From Dallia pectoralis (lineage: Eukaryota; Chordata; Actinopteri; Esociformes; Umbridae): a stretch of DNA of 64,000 nt. The stretch is taken from assembly GCA_029465975.1 (NCBI GenBank), contig CM055753.1, forward strand, positions 8,710,821-8,774,820. Direction: 5' to 3'. This document shows positions 46,575 to 60,124 of this stretch, piece by piece. Made by a program: the position numbers and the translations under genes. The notes beneath the pieces were generated by a model. It did no database searches. It saw only the letters and a program-made list of their open reading frames with translations, and was not told the DNA's origin. The stretch's first letter is position 1. Every line of letters starts with the position of its first letter.

Positions 46575-48612
46575 TGGAGTCCAGTCTACATCATCGCTCC
46601 ATCTGATCTACATCATCGCTCCATCTGATCTACATCATCACTCCATCTGATCTACATCATCACTCCATCTGATCTACATCATCACTCCATCTAATCTACA
46701 TCATCACTCCATCTGATCTACATCATCGCTCCATCTGATCTACATCATCGCTCCATCTGATCTACATCATCATCGCTCCATCTGATCTACATCATCACTC
46801 CATCTGATCTACATCATCACTCCATCTGATCTACATATTTACTCCATCTGATCTACATCATCACTCCATCTGATCTACATTACTCCATCTGATCTACATC
46901 ATCACTCCATCTGATCTACATCATCACTCCATCTGATCTACATCATCACTCCATCTGATCTACATCTACTCCATCTGATCTACATCATCACTCCATCTGA
47001 TCTACATCATCACTCCATCTGATCTACATCATCACTCCATCTGATCTACATCATCACTCCATCTGATCTACATCATCACTCCATCTGATCTACATCATCA
47101 CTCCATCTGATCTACATCATCACTCCATCTGATCTACATCATCACTCCATCTGATCTACATCATCACTCCATCTGATCTACATCATCACTCCATCTGATC
47201 TACATATTTACTCCATCTGATCTACATCTCCATCATCATCACTCCATCTGATCTACATCATCACTCCATCTGATCTACATCATCACTCCATCTGATCTCA
47301 CTCCATCATCTACATTCACTCCATCTGATCTACATCATCACTCCATCTGATCTACATCATCACTCCATCTGATCTACATCATCACTCCATCTGATCTCCA
47401 TCATCTACATCACTCCATCTGATCTACATCATCACTCCATCTGATCTACATCATCACTCCATCTGATCTACATCATCACTCCATCTGATCTACATCATCA
47501 CTCCATCTGATCTACATCATCACTCCATCTGATCTACATCATCACTCCATCTGATCTACATCATCACTCCATCTGATCTACATCATCACTCCATCTGATC
47601 TACATCATCACTCCATCTGATCTACATCATCACTCCATCTGATCTACATCATCACTCCATCTGATCTACATCATCACTCCATCTGATCTACATCATCACT
47701 CCATCTGATCTACATCATCACTCCATCTGATCTACATCATCACTCCATCTGATCTACATCATCACTCCATCTGATCTACATCATCACTCCATCTGATCTA
47801 CATCATCACTCCATCTGATCTACATCATCACTCCATCTGATCTACATCATCACTCCATCTGATCTACATCATCACTCCATCTGATCTACATCATCACTCC
47901 ATCTGATCTACATCATCACTCCATCTGATCTACATCATCACTCCATCTGATCTACATCATCACTCCATCTGATCTACATCATCACTCCATCTGATCTACA
48001 TCATCACTCCATCTGATCTACATCATCACTCCATCTGATCTACATCATCACTCCATCTGATCTACATCATCACTCCATCTGATCTACATCATCACTCCAT
48101 CTGATCTACATCTACTCCATCATCTACATCATCACTCCATCTGATCTACATCATCACTCCATCTGATCTACATCATCACTCCATCTGATCTACATCATCA
48201 CTCCATCTGATCTACATCATCACTCCATCTGATCTACATCATCACTCCATCTGATCTACATCATCACTCCATCTGATCTACATCATCACTCCATCTGATC
48301 TACATCATCACTCCATCTGATCTACATCATCACTCCATCTGATCTACATCATCACTCCATCTGATCTACATCATCACTCCATCTGATCTACATCATCACT
48401 CCATCTGATCTACATCATCACTCCATCTGATCTACATCATCACTCCATCTGATCTACATCATCACTCCATCTGATCTACATCGTCACTCCATCTGATCTA
48501 CATCATCACTCCATCTGATCTACATCATCACTCCATCTGATCTACATCATCACTCCATCTGATCTACATCGTCACTCCATCTGATCTACATCATCACTCC
48601 ATCTGATCATTC
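46575..48612. repeat. 22-bp intergenic minisatellite array, 2 kb
   Basis: About 92 copies of ATCACTCCATCTGATCTACATC, very uniform from about 47400 to 48600 and more variable (shortened units, TATTTACTCC variants) in 46580-47400. There are no unique spacers, so it is not a CRISPR-type array. Confidence 0.97.
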
Positions 48613-50888
48613 CATCTGTTCATTATAATCAAAACATTTTTTATCTTGTTGAATCTAAAGAAACATCACTTAAATGACTAGCAACTGCAAGCCAAACTAT
48701 TTTCAATTGCCTGTTGTCATGGCCTTTGGGGTGTTCACTTAAAAGACCATAATGGCATCTCTTGAGACCCATTTTAAAATAAACAAAATATTTGTGTTCT
48801 ATTTTGGTTACTATCATCTTCCTGTATGCTTTCCATATTATGAGCTAAATAAGCTCCACATCGTATTACACAATTTTTTCCTTCACGTAAACACTCTTTC
48901 TTTCCCCTGGTCACGTTTTCATCCATAAGCAAAGTCGCAAATCCTTCATCCTGAAGTAAACTTGGGAAAGTTCTCCCTCCTTTAGAGTCCCATCCCAGAA
49001 GAAGAGATCATTAGTATCCTTGACTGCATTGAGAACAGAGACCTGAGACGAAGAGGGGCCCAAATCTGGAGGGCACAGACAGAGCAGGTCTAGGAGACTG
49101 AGCAAGTGCTTTTTTTGAGAACAGCAGCGAGAGACATCGATACTCACCCTGACAGAATCAGGGATCTGGAGAAACATTCGGAATCCGGTTGATTCAGATG
49201 GAGATTCCCAGAGGTGGATTGATTAAAATTTCAGACTTCCAAGGAATGCTGAAGCCCTCAAGGGGACATGAAAGGGTACAGAGAATGGACAGTTAATGAT
49301 TCCCAGTTATTTGGAAATGGAGTTCAGTGTTTCTCTCAGGTCAATAATGGAGTGAGAAGTTTCACAATTGAAATCGAATACAATGCTACCTGAAGATTTC
49401 GAGCACGGAGGAAGAGCCTCCTTGTAGATTCTGTGAGAGTAAAGAGGCGTCGAAAGCCGCACACATATATTTACTCTTTGATTGGTCCTCACAGCAAATC
49501 AACCTTCAGTCAGACCTGACAGGTTGTCACGTGATTCTATCCTTGACAGGTAAGCTAAAAGGTGCTTTCTGTTGACTAAAGTTGATCATACTACAGTAAC
49601 TTTAAGGTGGTTTGTACTACAATCCTACTATTAATGTGCAGAAATGTTTAAAAATATAAAAAATATTATTGCAATGTCCAAATCCTTGATCGTTTTTTGA
49701 TATCTTTTCAGTCTCCAAGTTGTCGAAACATACTGGAGACTGCCGACAGATGCGCATTGAGTAATCAAGTATTCTCTCACAAAACAGATTGGCAAACCCA
49801 CTCGTTCCATTTATAGAAAGGCTTTGAATAGCCCGTTTTTTGTCAAATCGTTCCCAGGCACATAGAGGGGGTACACGTCTTATGTCAGAACCTTTTTCGG
49901 ACGATGGTGCGTGTGACAGAAGACATCATGATCGTGAAACTGCATGATACACAAGGCACCTCATGTCACCGAATTGTTGTGAGGACGCCAGGGTTCCTAA
50001 AGCCAAAAGCACGGAGAAAGAACACCCTTTTCCATGGTTCCATCATAGCCCCTAAACAACGTGCAGAGATTAAGAACCTGACAGAACCATGAGGTCGTTC
50101 CAAAAGATCCTAGACATAGAACAGAATCCTGGGCCGTTTTCTTTTCTATTGTAGTTGTTCATTGAGGTCATGTTTGTTTGCATGATGAGTTACGATATAT
50201 TCATCGCTTCGTTGAACACGGCGCAGTCGAGATGTGTGCTTATAAGCAAATGCAATAAGAAGCCAACCTTTCCAAATCGCACCTCACTAACGTCAAAACA
50301 CAATAAGTCACCATGAGTTTAACCCAATGTTAGATGTCTGGGTGGTTATGGAACTATATATCTGACGCCATATGACAATAACTTCACTATTATTACGCCA
50401 GTATACTATTCTGTTTGAAGTAGGATTTACATTTAAACCTAAAGCTAATATAAGAATATAGCGTTGGACGGTTGTCATCAAGTGCCACATTGGTTCATTC
50501 AGCGTGTGACGATAACCAGTCTCTGTTCACCATGCACGCTCGCACGCACGCTCGCCACCACTAATTCCCTGTTCCTGTCCAGATTTACAAAGACATCACA
50601 GACTGTTCATGTGACGGCCAAGATAAAGAAACAAGGGGTGCTCGGACATTCTTTCCGTGTGTATCTAAATGAGGCAACATCTCCGTCTTCTTCTTCACTG
50701 GCCCCATGGGCCATCGCCGCTAATATATTAGTGCCGACAAAGAAGTAACATCTACGGTTTAATGGTTAGGCGAAATAGGCATGGCGCGGCCCAATCATGA
50801 GGTCTGAGGGACTTTTCTCCTTCTACTGATCAGACATCAGTGGAGAATCCTACGCTAACGCTAGCACGGTGTTGTCCTTGTTTTTCAG
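48613..50888. other. Region upstream of gpr20
   Basis: No coding exon is recognised. A non-coding first exon of gpr20 may lie here, because the coding exon is preceded by a good acceptor (TTGTTTTTCAG at 50878-50888), but I cannot place it. Confidence 0.45.
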
Positions 50889-50920
50889 AAGCGACCCCCT
50901 CTCTATTGAGCCACCCGGTG

Positions 50921-51985
50921 ATGGAGGTTTCCACGGAATCGCCCTCGGTCAACGTGACTCCGGAGGACGCCAACAGCACCTCCGACCCCATGGGTCTGTA
51001 CCGGGACTTCTACGGCCTGTGGGTCACCCTGATGGTGGTGAATACCGCAATGTTCGCGCTGGGCGTTGTCCTGAACAGCCTGGCCCTCTACGTCTTCTGC
51101 ATGCGCTCCCGGAACTCCTCGGCGCCGGTGGTCTACACCATCAACCTGGCCGTGGCCGACCTGCTGGTGGCGCTGTCCCTCCCGGCCCGCATCGCCCTCT
51201 ACCACAGCGACGGACGGTGTTCGGCCTGCTCCTACGTCCACACCTTCAGCTACTTCGTCAACATGTACTGCAGCATTCTCTTCCTCACCAGCATCTGCGT
51301 GGACCGCTACATCGCCGTGGTGTGGGCCGGGGCGGGGGCCCGCCGGAGCTGGAGGAGCCCTGGGCTCGCCAGGGGGGTCAGCGCCGGGATCTGGCTCTTC
51401 GCCGTGGTCGTCACCTACTCGTTCCAGACCAGCGAGCTGGAGATCCAGACCACGTCGTGCTGCCGCCTCACCGCCCTCTTCGCCCTGACCTTCCTGGAGT
51501 TCCTGCTGCCTCTGGTGGTCATCGTGACGTTCACCCTCAGGGTGGCGTGGGCCCTGGCCGACCCCAGGCTGATGCCTCAGAGCCGGGGCCGGCGGACCAG
51601 GGCCGTCAGGCTCCTGGTGGCTGTCTTGGTCGTCTTCGCCTTGTGTTTCACGCCGTTCCACGTGCGCCAGGCGCTGGCGTACTTCCAGATGGGCGGTAAC
51701 AGGGCACAGCAGGTGGTGGCGTACCACGTCACCGTGACCCTCAGCAGTCTCAACAGTTGCCTGGACCCCGTTGTCTACTGCTTTGTCACCGACAGCTTTC
51801 GCTCGGCCATGCGCCGCGCATGCCGGGCGAGGGCGGGCGCGGAGGTGGACCGGACCAGCGGTGTCGACGTTGCCAGCGGCCAGCGGAACTCCAAGGGCTC
51901 GCTGACGGCCGCGGCTATCGCTAACAGTGTGGCTACGTTGAGCCTGACGCCTTGCCCTCTGGAGCAGATAGAGATGTCTGAGTAG
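50921..51985 (+). CDS. gpr20: G protein-coupled receptor 20 (orphan class A GPCR)
   Basis: GPR20 is an orphan rhodopsin-family receptor, reported in mammals to signal through Gi. This 354-aa frame (human 358) has seven hydrophobic segments: TM1 from about 33 with NSLALYVFC, TM2 with NLAVADLLVALSLPAR, TM3 with NMYCSILFLTSICVDRY (DRY at 128-130), TM6 with FALCFTPFHVRQ, and TM7 with SSLNSCLDPVVYCFV (DPxxY form of NPxxY). N-glycosylation sequons NVT (11) and NST (18) are at the N-terminus. A longer frame opens at 50840, but an acceptor at 50888 suggests the upstream part is intronic, and the Met at 50921 gives the family length, so I chose it. The coding part is one GC-rich exon, as in other vertebrates. 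Confidence 0.92.
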   Translation: MEVSTESPSVNVTPEDANSTSDPMGLYRDFYGLWVTLMVVNTAMFALGVVLNSLALYVFCMRSRNSSAPVVYTINLAVADLLVALSLPARIALYHSDGRCSACSYVHTFSYFVNMYCSILFLTSICVDRYIAVVWAGAGARRSWRSPGLARGVSAGIWLFAVVVTYSFQTSELEIQTTSCCRLTALFALTFLEFLLPLVVIVTFTLRVAWALADPRLMPQSRGRRTRAVRLLVAVLVVFALCFTPFHVRQALAYFQMGGNRAQQVVAYHVTVTLSSLNSCLDPVVYCFVTDSFRSAMRRACRARAGAEVDRTSGVDVASGQRNSKGSLTAAAIANSVATLSLTPCPLEQIEMSE

Positions 51986-52469
51986 AGCGGGGACAGTAAA
52001 GTAAAAGGGCAGACGGTGGAGGGTATTAAACACTGTGTGCATTTGGAATATGCAACAGTCACAGGTATGATGCCTGAGACAGGGATTTGGGTCTGTGCTA
52101 TAAAGACACAGAGGGCTTTGGGTCTGTGCTATAAAGACACTCAGGACTTTGCGTCTGTCCTATAAAAACACACAGGGCTTTGGGTCTGTGCTATGAAAAC
52201 CGACAAACGGCATTGGGTTTGTCCTATGAAAACTGGCACAGGGCTTTGGGTCTGTGCTATGACAACTGACAAAGGGCTTTGGGTCTGTGCTATAATGAAT
52301 GACACAGGACTTTATGTAGGTAACGGAACACTGACGGAGGAGAAAATGTAAGCAGTTTATTTTTCATGCCGGGTGTCAAATGCTAAATGTTGCTTTTTTC
52401 ATCATAATTGTCACAAAAAAGGCACTTCTGATCTCTCCGTAGTCCGTACCATCCACAAAATAAAATAAA
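51986..52469 (+). other. gpr20: gpr20 3' UTR with tandem repeat and poly(A) signals
   Basis: About six degenerate copies of a 36-bp unit around GGGCTTTGGGTCTGTGCTAT lie at about 52080-52320. Overlapping AATAAA signals at 52459-52469 are a likely transcript end. Confidence 0.6.
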
Positions 52470-52489
52470 GACTATTTTCAAACCCTGAT

Positions 52490-55400
52490 GTCACCAGGCA
52501 CAATGGGTCAGATGTTGAATCATCACTCACACACATTCCTCTCTAGGGCCCAACGCTGGCGACCTTTAGTTTATGCTTGCTCCACTTGATTTAATGAACA
52601 AATGGGTACATTTGTTTATCTCACTGCAGTGAATTTTTTTGGGGTAAAAGCTCTCAGGGCTTGCATTCTTCCGGGGCTTTCTGTGTGTTCTCTTCAAATA
52701 ACCTCTCCCTTGAAGTGATGGTGTGCGATTAAAAAAACGTACTGGGATTTGGATATGTAAACATAGGCAGGGGCTTTAAATCAGAACTGCAATTGTAACC
52801 GCTAAGCTTTTCACATATGTTTTCGGAGTCTGATTCTTTATCCTTTTAACTGTCAGGAAATGTAATGTGCTATTCAAAAAGTAAAGACTTTTATGGAGAG
52901 AATTTTGTTCACTGAATTTTTGAACCTTTCATTTTCTGTCAGCAAGAGGGCAGCATCAGCCTTCCAACTTATTTGGCTTAGTGTCGAGAGAAGCGCTTAC
53001 TGTCAAGTTCCTGCCTTTAAAGGTTTTCAGTTAGCTTTTGAGATTTTTACAATGAAAGCTTATTTCTGCATACATTTAATTTCTACAACAAGTTTCTACA
53101 GTGTAATGCTGAAAAAGTGGTGTATATTAAATTCCAAATGAGCACCAGACTCATAGAAGCTATCTGTCATGTTATCCAGTTGGTGTGTGTGCTGATCATG
53201 CGTGTATTTGTGACATTATTCTACAGAATATGAACATAAGCAGTGTCACAGTTAACTCCTACAGTCTGAATATAAGCAGTGTCACAGTTAACTCCTACAG
53301 TCTGAATATAAGCAGTGTCACAGTTAACTCCTACAGTCTGAATATAAGCAGTGTCACAGTTAACTCCTACAGTCTGAATATAAGCAGTGTCACAGTTAAC
53401 TCCTACAGTCTGAATATAAGCAGTGTCACAGTTAACTCCTACAGTCTGAATATAAGCAGTGTCACAGTTAACTCCTACAGTCTGAATATAAGCAGTGTCA
53501 CAGTTAACTCCTACAGTCTGAATATAAGCAGTGTCACAGTTAACTCCTACAGTCTGAATATAAGCAGTGTCACAGTTAACTCCTACAAACTAAACAGCAG
53601 TGTCACAGTTAACTCCTACAGTCTGAACATAATCAGTGTCACAGTTAACTCCTACAGTCTGAACATCTGCAGTGTCACAGTTAACTCCTACAACTAAACA
53701 GCAGTGTCACAGTTAACTACTACTGTCTGAACAGCAGTGTCACAGGTAACTCCTACAGTGTGAACATAATCAGTGTTCACACCTAACTCCCACAGTGTGT
53801 CTAGTGGACATGTGCAGGCATGTGTATCTCAACAAGATGTTTTATCATTACCCTTAGGCGATGAAGTTTGCATTCATATTTAGAGTTAAGGAACTTTTTT
53901 ATCTGTTTTCACCCAATCCAGGGATTGATTAAGCAGCCTTGTTTTATTATACGAGTTTCGTCATTAAATGAAATGACATTAACAGGAAGTGACACGAGCC
54001 CTGCTAGACAGATGACATGGAGGAGAGGAACCTGAAAGTGTCTCTCTCAGCCTTTCCCGCCACATCTGCTGTTGCACTTTCAAGGGGTAAGCACTTTCAG
54101 AGAGAAATCAGCTGCTGTCAGTTGACTGCTTTCTTCTGGGACATGTGATGAGGTGGCACTTTGTCCGATGTTATTCTAACTTGGTAAAGACTGTTGATAG
54201 TGGGGTACCCAGGAAGTTATTCAAGCAACGTCCAACAAGGTACTGATGGATAAGTTATTCAACTGTATTTAGAAGAATCCTATTCGACGTCCACATTCTC
54301 ACACACACACACAGGTTCTCAAATGCCATCCTGCTGACTTCACTACATCGTTACAATGCTCGTTGTATAACTCTCGTAAAACCAGCACGACAAGCTCCGG
54401 CGGCCAGCGAAGAATAACATGATGTTCGCTGTGCGGTGATGAGCTTTCGTGTCCGAAGCCACTGTGACCTGTTGCAGACGGATATCACAGTGGCCGTTGG
54501 TCCGCCCTTTTTTCCCCTATGGAGTGACACCACGTAAAGCTCTGAAGAAGGGTGTGCTTGGGTGTGGGCGGTGATCTGGGGTGTTTGTAATATTCACTAA
54601 GGATGAATTTAAACTGAAAAACGCATTCCGTTATAAACCAACAATCAGTAGAATTTCACAAAAAATATATATTGTATATAAAGAAATTCTCTTTTGATTC
54701 CACGTGAACTTTCTCAATATTGCTGCCTCAGACTTCTGCACAGCTGGCTAAGAGGAAAACTTCTTAATGATCATGCTGATCACTGTCTTCACCAATTAGG
54801 TAATTTGGCCTTAAGGGTCACTAGTAATCTGTTTTGTATGTTTTTAATTCCTCTGAGGAGAATCTGTCAAAAGCACAGACTTAAAATGAAACTGATAGAG
54901 TTCTTATGATAATAAATGTGTTTATTAAAGTTGATTTACTGCAGTATGGGTTCACGTATGATCACACACACACACACACTCATGATAATATTCTGCATTC
55001 CAGCCTGTTTAACTTTTTCTCTTTGTGGTCTCATTGTTTGCTCTTGGATCCATCCTAAATGCTAGCCTACTCCCTAGGACTATGCAGAGCTTATCAAACT
55101 TAGTTCAGCGTATACAGAGGGAATCGGATGCAATTGGGGACACGAGCACATCTGTCTCACTACGCTTCTAACACGTTCATCGGGGATGCCTACGTTAATT
55201 CCAAAGACTTTATACCAGGCTACTTATAAAACATTGACTTTATATGGGTCACAAAGGGAGACATTATTAAAAATGTGTCTGCATATCAAAACAATTTAGA
55301 ATCTCAAGTCGACTATGTGGCTGAAATGTATTTATAAGTGGAAACACTCCCAGGAGATCCACAGTAAATTAATCAGAAAGCGTATTTTCTCCTCTAAAGA

Positions 55401-57230
55401 GAGAGTTAAGACGGTTAGGCCGTTTCTTTAGAGATCTAGGAAGGCAGCCTTCGGTACTGGTGTGGAACATTACACCAAAGTATCGCTCTTATGTGTGTTG
55501 GGTGTACACATTCAGATCAGACGCATCAGTGAAATGTAAAACATCTCTTATCCGACACACTGCAACGACACTTGTACCGACTTTGTCGAGATCAAACATT
55601 ACAGACAATGGAGAAGCGGGGTGCTTAGCAACGGAAAGTCTTCCAGCTGGTCTCCACCAACAAGAGCGAACTGGCGTGAGACAACCTTGAAGTGCAAAGA
55701 ACCAGGCGCGAGTGTTCTACCCTGCACTTGCGTCTGTCTCTCAGTGCTTCATGAACGTCGTTGTTATTGTAGAGAGAAAGAGACAGACAAAGAGACGGGG
55801 AAGGAAAAACACATATATACTGAGAGAGGAAGATAAAATCAAAGAGAGAGAGAGAGTGAGTGAGCGCCCTATCTGTCTTCTTTTGTTCTTGAAGCAGGCG
55901 ACTTAATTGTTCCGGAGATTGTGAACGTGACAGGAGACACGGACCCGGGAGAAATGATTCAGTAGACAGAGAGAAATGACCCAGGGGTCCTGTGGAGCGC
56001 TGTGGCTTTTGAGTAAGGTCGTTAGAAATACTGAGTCTTTCAATCCTCACAATGAGTTAGTATTTATGTTTGTGTGTCTGAAATGTAGTTCAGGCCCCGC
56101 TAGGGGTAAACTGATTTGGATTTTTGGCTTGCAGTTTAGGTTTAGGGGAAGACTGTACAATTTGAAATTATTTTAGAATTTGGGTGACTTTTCGGTTAAG
56201 GATTTACAGGTTAGTGTTGGGACTGGGCATTAGGGCACAAAGGTTACAAGTTAGTCACAAGTTGATGTTAGGGCCACAGTTAGGGTTAGTGTATAGGGAA
56301 TGTGGATTTTTAAAATTGACCAATGTATCAAGTCTTGTTTTAGCTAAAATAAAGGATATTTATTTATTTTTTAATTCCTATAGCGTCAGCTCTAGTGGAC
56401 AGCCCAAATTGTGTGAGATTTTAGTGTGAGTGTAACCCTGTCATCCAGGCCTCTGCCGGGCCGGCCGTGATCGACCGTGCGATTGTGTCGTGTTTTACTG
56501 TCAAGCAGGAAGTATTTTGTGAGAGTTCCCACTCTTTTGTTATTCTTATGTGTATATTACACCAGGAAACTCACACCCGGCGTCTTTGACTAGTTTTTGT
56601 TTTTGTTTCCCCCTTGTCCTGTCTACACAAAACATAATCTTTCGGTTCCCAGCCTGGATACTCATACCTCAGCAATATTGCTTATATTAGAAGTCAAGCC
56701 AGCAACCACTAGTGCTTTATTTATCTCCGCCCATCATCTCCGCTTCACTCCAAAACGGCCACAACAAGTCCACCTGTCCACCTCCTTGCACTGAACTGTC
56801 CTGATTTCTCAAAGTCATATTTTCTATATGATTTCACAAAAGCCCCCTGTGCAGTTAACACCAAGCCAAGCACACTGAAGTAGAAAATGACACTGAGAAT
56901 AAAACATTGTAATTATTTAAAGCACAGTAAAGGTTCGTATATAATATAATATATTGTGCTATAAAAGTCAATACGGTTTTGGTGTTATCAGAAGTAGGCT
57001 ATAGTAGTTAATTGAAAGCCTACCTATGCATATTTGATGATGCTGCGGCTATAAAAAAATTCAAGTCAGCATCCAGTCATAGCGTTGTCCCTTATACCTT
57101 CACAAAAAATACAACGTATAGATAACAAAGCCCCATTTATAATGGATTAATGTGTCAAAACATGTATGAGAATGCCGAATAAATATCAAAAACGTAATCA
57201 ATATTATTATATAACTCACGCTCTGTGCAA
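52490..57230. other. Intergenic region right of gpr20
   Basis: Apart from the 36-bp array at 53215-53760 and short CA tracts (54299-54314, 54965-54980), I recognise no gene, RNA or transposon. Confidence 0.55.
53215..53760. repeat. 36-bp minisatellite
   Basis: About 13 copies of a unit containing AGCAGTGTCACAGTTAACTC and CTACAGTCTGAATATA. The central copies are nearly identical and the right-hand copies are diverged. The unit length allows a repeated 12-residue translation (NISSVTVNSYSL), which I regard as non-coding. Confidence 0.95.
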
Positions 57231-57259
57231 GTTCTCTTTACGTTCACGCATACGTGACC

Positions 57260-57533
57260 AAACGTGAGATCACGCCCATTGGTTCTTTGGACACGCCCAC
57301 CAAGTCCCTGTTTTAAAAACGCCACGCCTTTATGCAAATCGTTCGTGACGTCAGCGGAAGCGTCCTGTGCGCTTATTTCCGACAGATATTCCTTTAAAGG
57401 CGTATTACACCGCGGTGGCTTTACTGCAAGACGTCCCAGAGGATCCGGTCGATGCACCAAAATTACAATATCTCTTTTTCGGGGGGACGTTTAAATTACA
57501 CATCTACGGCAGACAACAGATGAGGATAACTGG
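57260..57533 (+). promoter_or_regulatory. Promoter-like block and possible first exon of a rightward gene
   Basis: Within 100 bp there are an inverted CCAAT box (ATTGG near 57279), CACGCCC and CCACGCC boxes, an octamer ATGCAAAT (57332-57339) and a full CRE TGACGTCA (57346-57353), followed by a possible 5' exon ending in TGG|GTAAGAA at 57533. By mammalian synteny the gene right of gpr20 could be ptp4a3, whose first exons are non-coding, but no ptp4a3 coding sequence is in the window. Confidence 0.4.
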
Positions 57534-58975
57534 GTAAGAATTATGCACGTTTTAACAGATGACATTGTTGTTATTGTTGTCGACCTCTGCAGCGTAACGG
57601 TAACCAGGCATCTCAGGTTGCAACTGCTGCAGAGGAAAATGTTTAACCGTTAGCAGGCACCCATATGCCTGCAAGTTGAGCGTTTTGTCTATTTGCGTTT
57701 ATTACACATATATATGTTGCATAATTGGACAGTTGTCAAATACAAAACGTCATGATGTATTAAATAAATAATCTCCTTATATGACCATTGCGTTTATTTA
57801 TTTCAAGAGCTGTCATGGTTCTCAGGAGTGCCACTCTTTTATATTCAGACAGTAACTGTGTCACACAGGTGTGTTTGCGCTTGTAATAAGCACAGGCTGT
57901 TTTATATATATATTTTCATGCAGTAGCCTAATAATGTAATTTGTAATTGAGAATATTTCCATATTTAATATTTAATATTTTCATAATTAGTTATAGCTTG
58001 CTGCGGTTAATTTTGCTTGTTGTATTCCAGTCGCAAAATTAGTCTCAATATAAGGGTTTTACAGGTGGTTGTCAAGCAATTTGTGGTTTTATACACATTC
58101 TGAAACTGCCAATTTTTTATAACTGTCAGACCATTCAATGGTACAGTATTGTGGCAACTCAAACGGACAGGTAGAACACAATGTCACAATGCAGCCGGAG
58201 ACTACAGCAAGCTTCACTATAATACTGTAAGAGTGTAATAGGAGTCTAACGTACAGCAGAACAATTGGAGTCAAGTTATTTTATTTGTTTGTTTTTTAAA
58301 CACAAACTTTTACATTATTTTCATTCTTTCTTTTTTTCAATCATTTTTACATACATATATATTTTTTATACACATGTTTTTAAATTATTTCTTTTTAAAA
58401 TCACAGTATTTACATTTTAAACAATTGGAGTAAAGGGTTGAGAACCCAGCGTCTAGTTTGTTTAAACAGGGAACACACCGGGCCCTTCTCACGACCAGCT
58501 CAGCACTTTACCAGTCAAATGACCTGTTCCATGTTTGAGAATCCCTTCCCCCATCTTAGCCCAGAGTTAATCCAGAGTCTGCATACGGAACATACCACAT
58601 GGAACACCATTGCTTTTACTATCTAGAATAAAATCTAATTATGTTGATGCATAACATCTATTATTAAAATCTTTGAAGAGAACAGCAACTGATAACATGA
58701 CTAATTATTGTCTCCTTAGCTACTCAGTCTAGTCTGCATTCGCCCAGGTTCTCATTAGGGAAGTGATATGTTGTGGCTTGAAGGCATTGAAATCAGATGT
58801 AAATTACTATTTGTTGAAAGGTAAATGTAGAGCAGATAATGTAGACATCTGTTATGATATTGTCTTCTGCGGTTGTCCCAGATGCCTCGAGGGAGGTGAA
58901 GGACTAGGTGCTCCTGTGCTTTTCTGAACATTGTGCTAGCACGGCTAAACCCAGTCGTTTGTTTGTCTTTTGCAG

Positions 58976-59093
58976 TTGCCAAGAAGACAGCTGCTCTGTT
59001 TTCCAAAAGGACTAGCAGCACAGCATCTTCCACTGCTGTAGAATTGCAGTCGTCTGGAGAGGTTTACTGTATGAAGCTTCTAAGGCCTTTTTG
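58976..59093 (+). other. Possible non-coding exon
   Basis: The stretch is bounded by a strong acceptor (GTTTGTCTTTTGCAG) and donor (TTG|GTGAGT). Joined to the possible exon ending at 57533, it contains only a very short frame, so it would be 5' UTR. This is inferred from splice signals only. Confidence 0.3.
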
Positions 59094-59497
59094 GTGAGTC
59101 AGGTTTTTTTCAAGCACTTTTTAGAGCATGTTAGACACACCGTGTACACTAATTTATGTAATTACAAACGTGCATACTTGAACTTAGATTGGTGCTACGA
59201 AAGAGCGCCTTTAGAGCGCTGCGCCACCTGTCCAGCAGCAGGCAACAATTATCGTATTATTTGAACGCTGCGTCTGCGTTGTCCACTATCTCGTGACCTC
59301 CATTATATTACATAGCGTTGGAGATCTTCCATATAACTGCAGTGCCAGACTGGCAGCGCCCCTGACCCCTGAAACAACCCACCCACCAAAACTGGAACTG
59401 CAGTGATGTAGGATTCCAGCTTGGTCCAGTCTGGTTTCGACTCGTGACTGAAATTCTCATTAGTGGAGCTTTTTACTTCCCATTAATGGTATTGATT

Positions 59498-59498
<1 letters not shown>

Positions 59499-59537
<39 letters not shown>
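59499..59537. repeat. (CA)n microsatellite
   Basis: A perfect CA run of about 19 copies. Confidence 0.95.
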
Positions 59538-59540
<3 letters not shown>

Positions 59541-60124
59541 CGTGCTGGCTCAGCAGGCAGCTTCACATCAAGTCAGAGGGACAGCGTGACGCGGGGAACC
59601 ACAGACTTTCTATATTGCGTCAGTAATAGCCACAGCGACGCGTGACAGTCCTTTTACTCTCAGATCTCTAGCAAGGGACACTTTTTAATGTTCTTCCTAT
59701 TCAGCGAACACAGATGTCAACCTCAGATAACCCTGCCATACTGAGATCCCAATGTGTCTTCAGTTAAGCGAGTCTATTTTTTGCATCGAGTTCTGAGTTT
59801 TCCTTAACAGTGGTCCTCTTTTATCCTTGCCCGTTCTCTTCAGAAGTTTTTGTTGGCGTTTTTCAGTTCACTAAGGCCCAGTTGGTCGTACACAGGAGAG
59901 ATTTCACAACCCTAATTAGAAGACGAATGCGCAGCAGGGTTGGATTAAAATAACCGGGTTTGTTTCTGTGATCATGTCACTTTGTTTTGTAATGTTATGC
60001 TGGTGGAAAGTCAACCCGGGCTCTGACCAGACCGTCTCATTGTGGCAGCTCAAACACATTCATTATCCATTTCAATATCACATGACATGCACGCAGAGAG
60101 CTGATACTGATGTTCATTAACAGT

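Noticed and set aside
46575..48612. CRISPR-like regular array
   Set aside because: The host is a vertebrate, units are contiguous with no unique spacers, so this is a minisatellite.
50840..50920. Upstream start of gpr20 adding 27 residues
   Set aside because: A strong acceptor at 50888 interrupts it and the later Met gives the usual receptor length; kept only as an alternative.
50903..52042. 379-codon antisense ORF opposite gpr20
   Set aside because: It is a GC-rich shadow of the receptor gene; the sense frame has full GPCR motifs.
53185..53697. 170-aa ORF with 12-residue repeats
   Set aside because: It comes only from the 36-bp tandem repeat; no promoter, splice context or homology.
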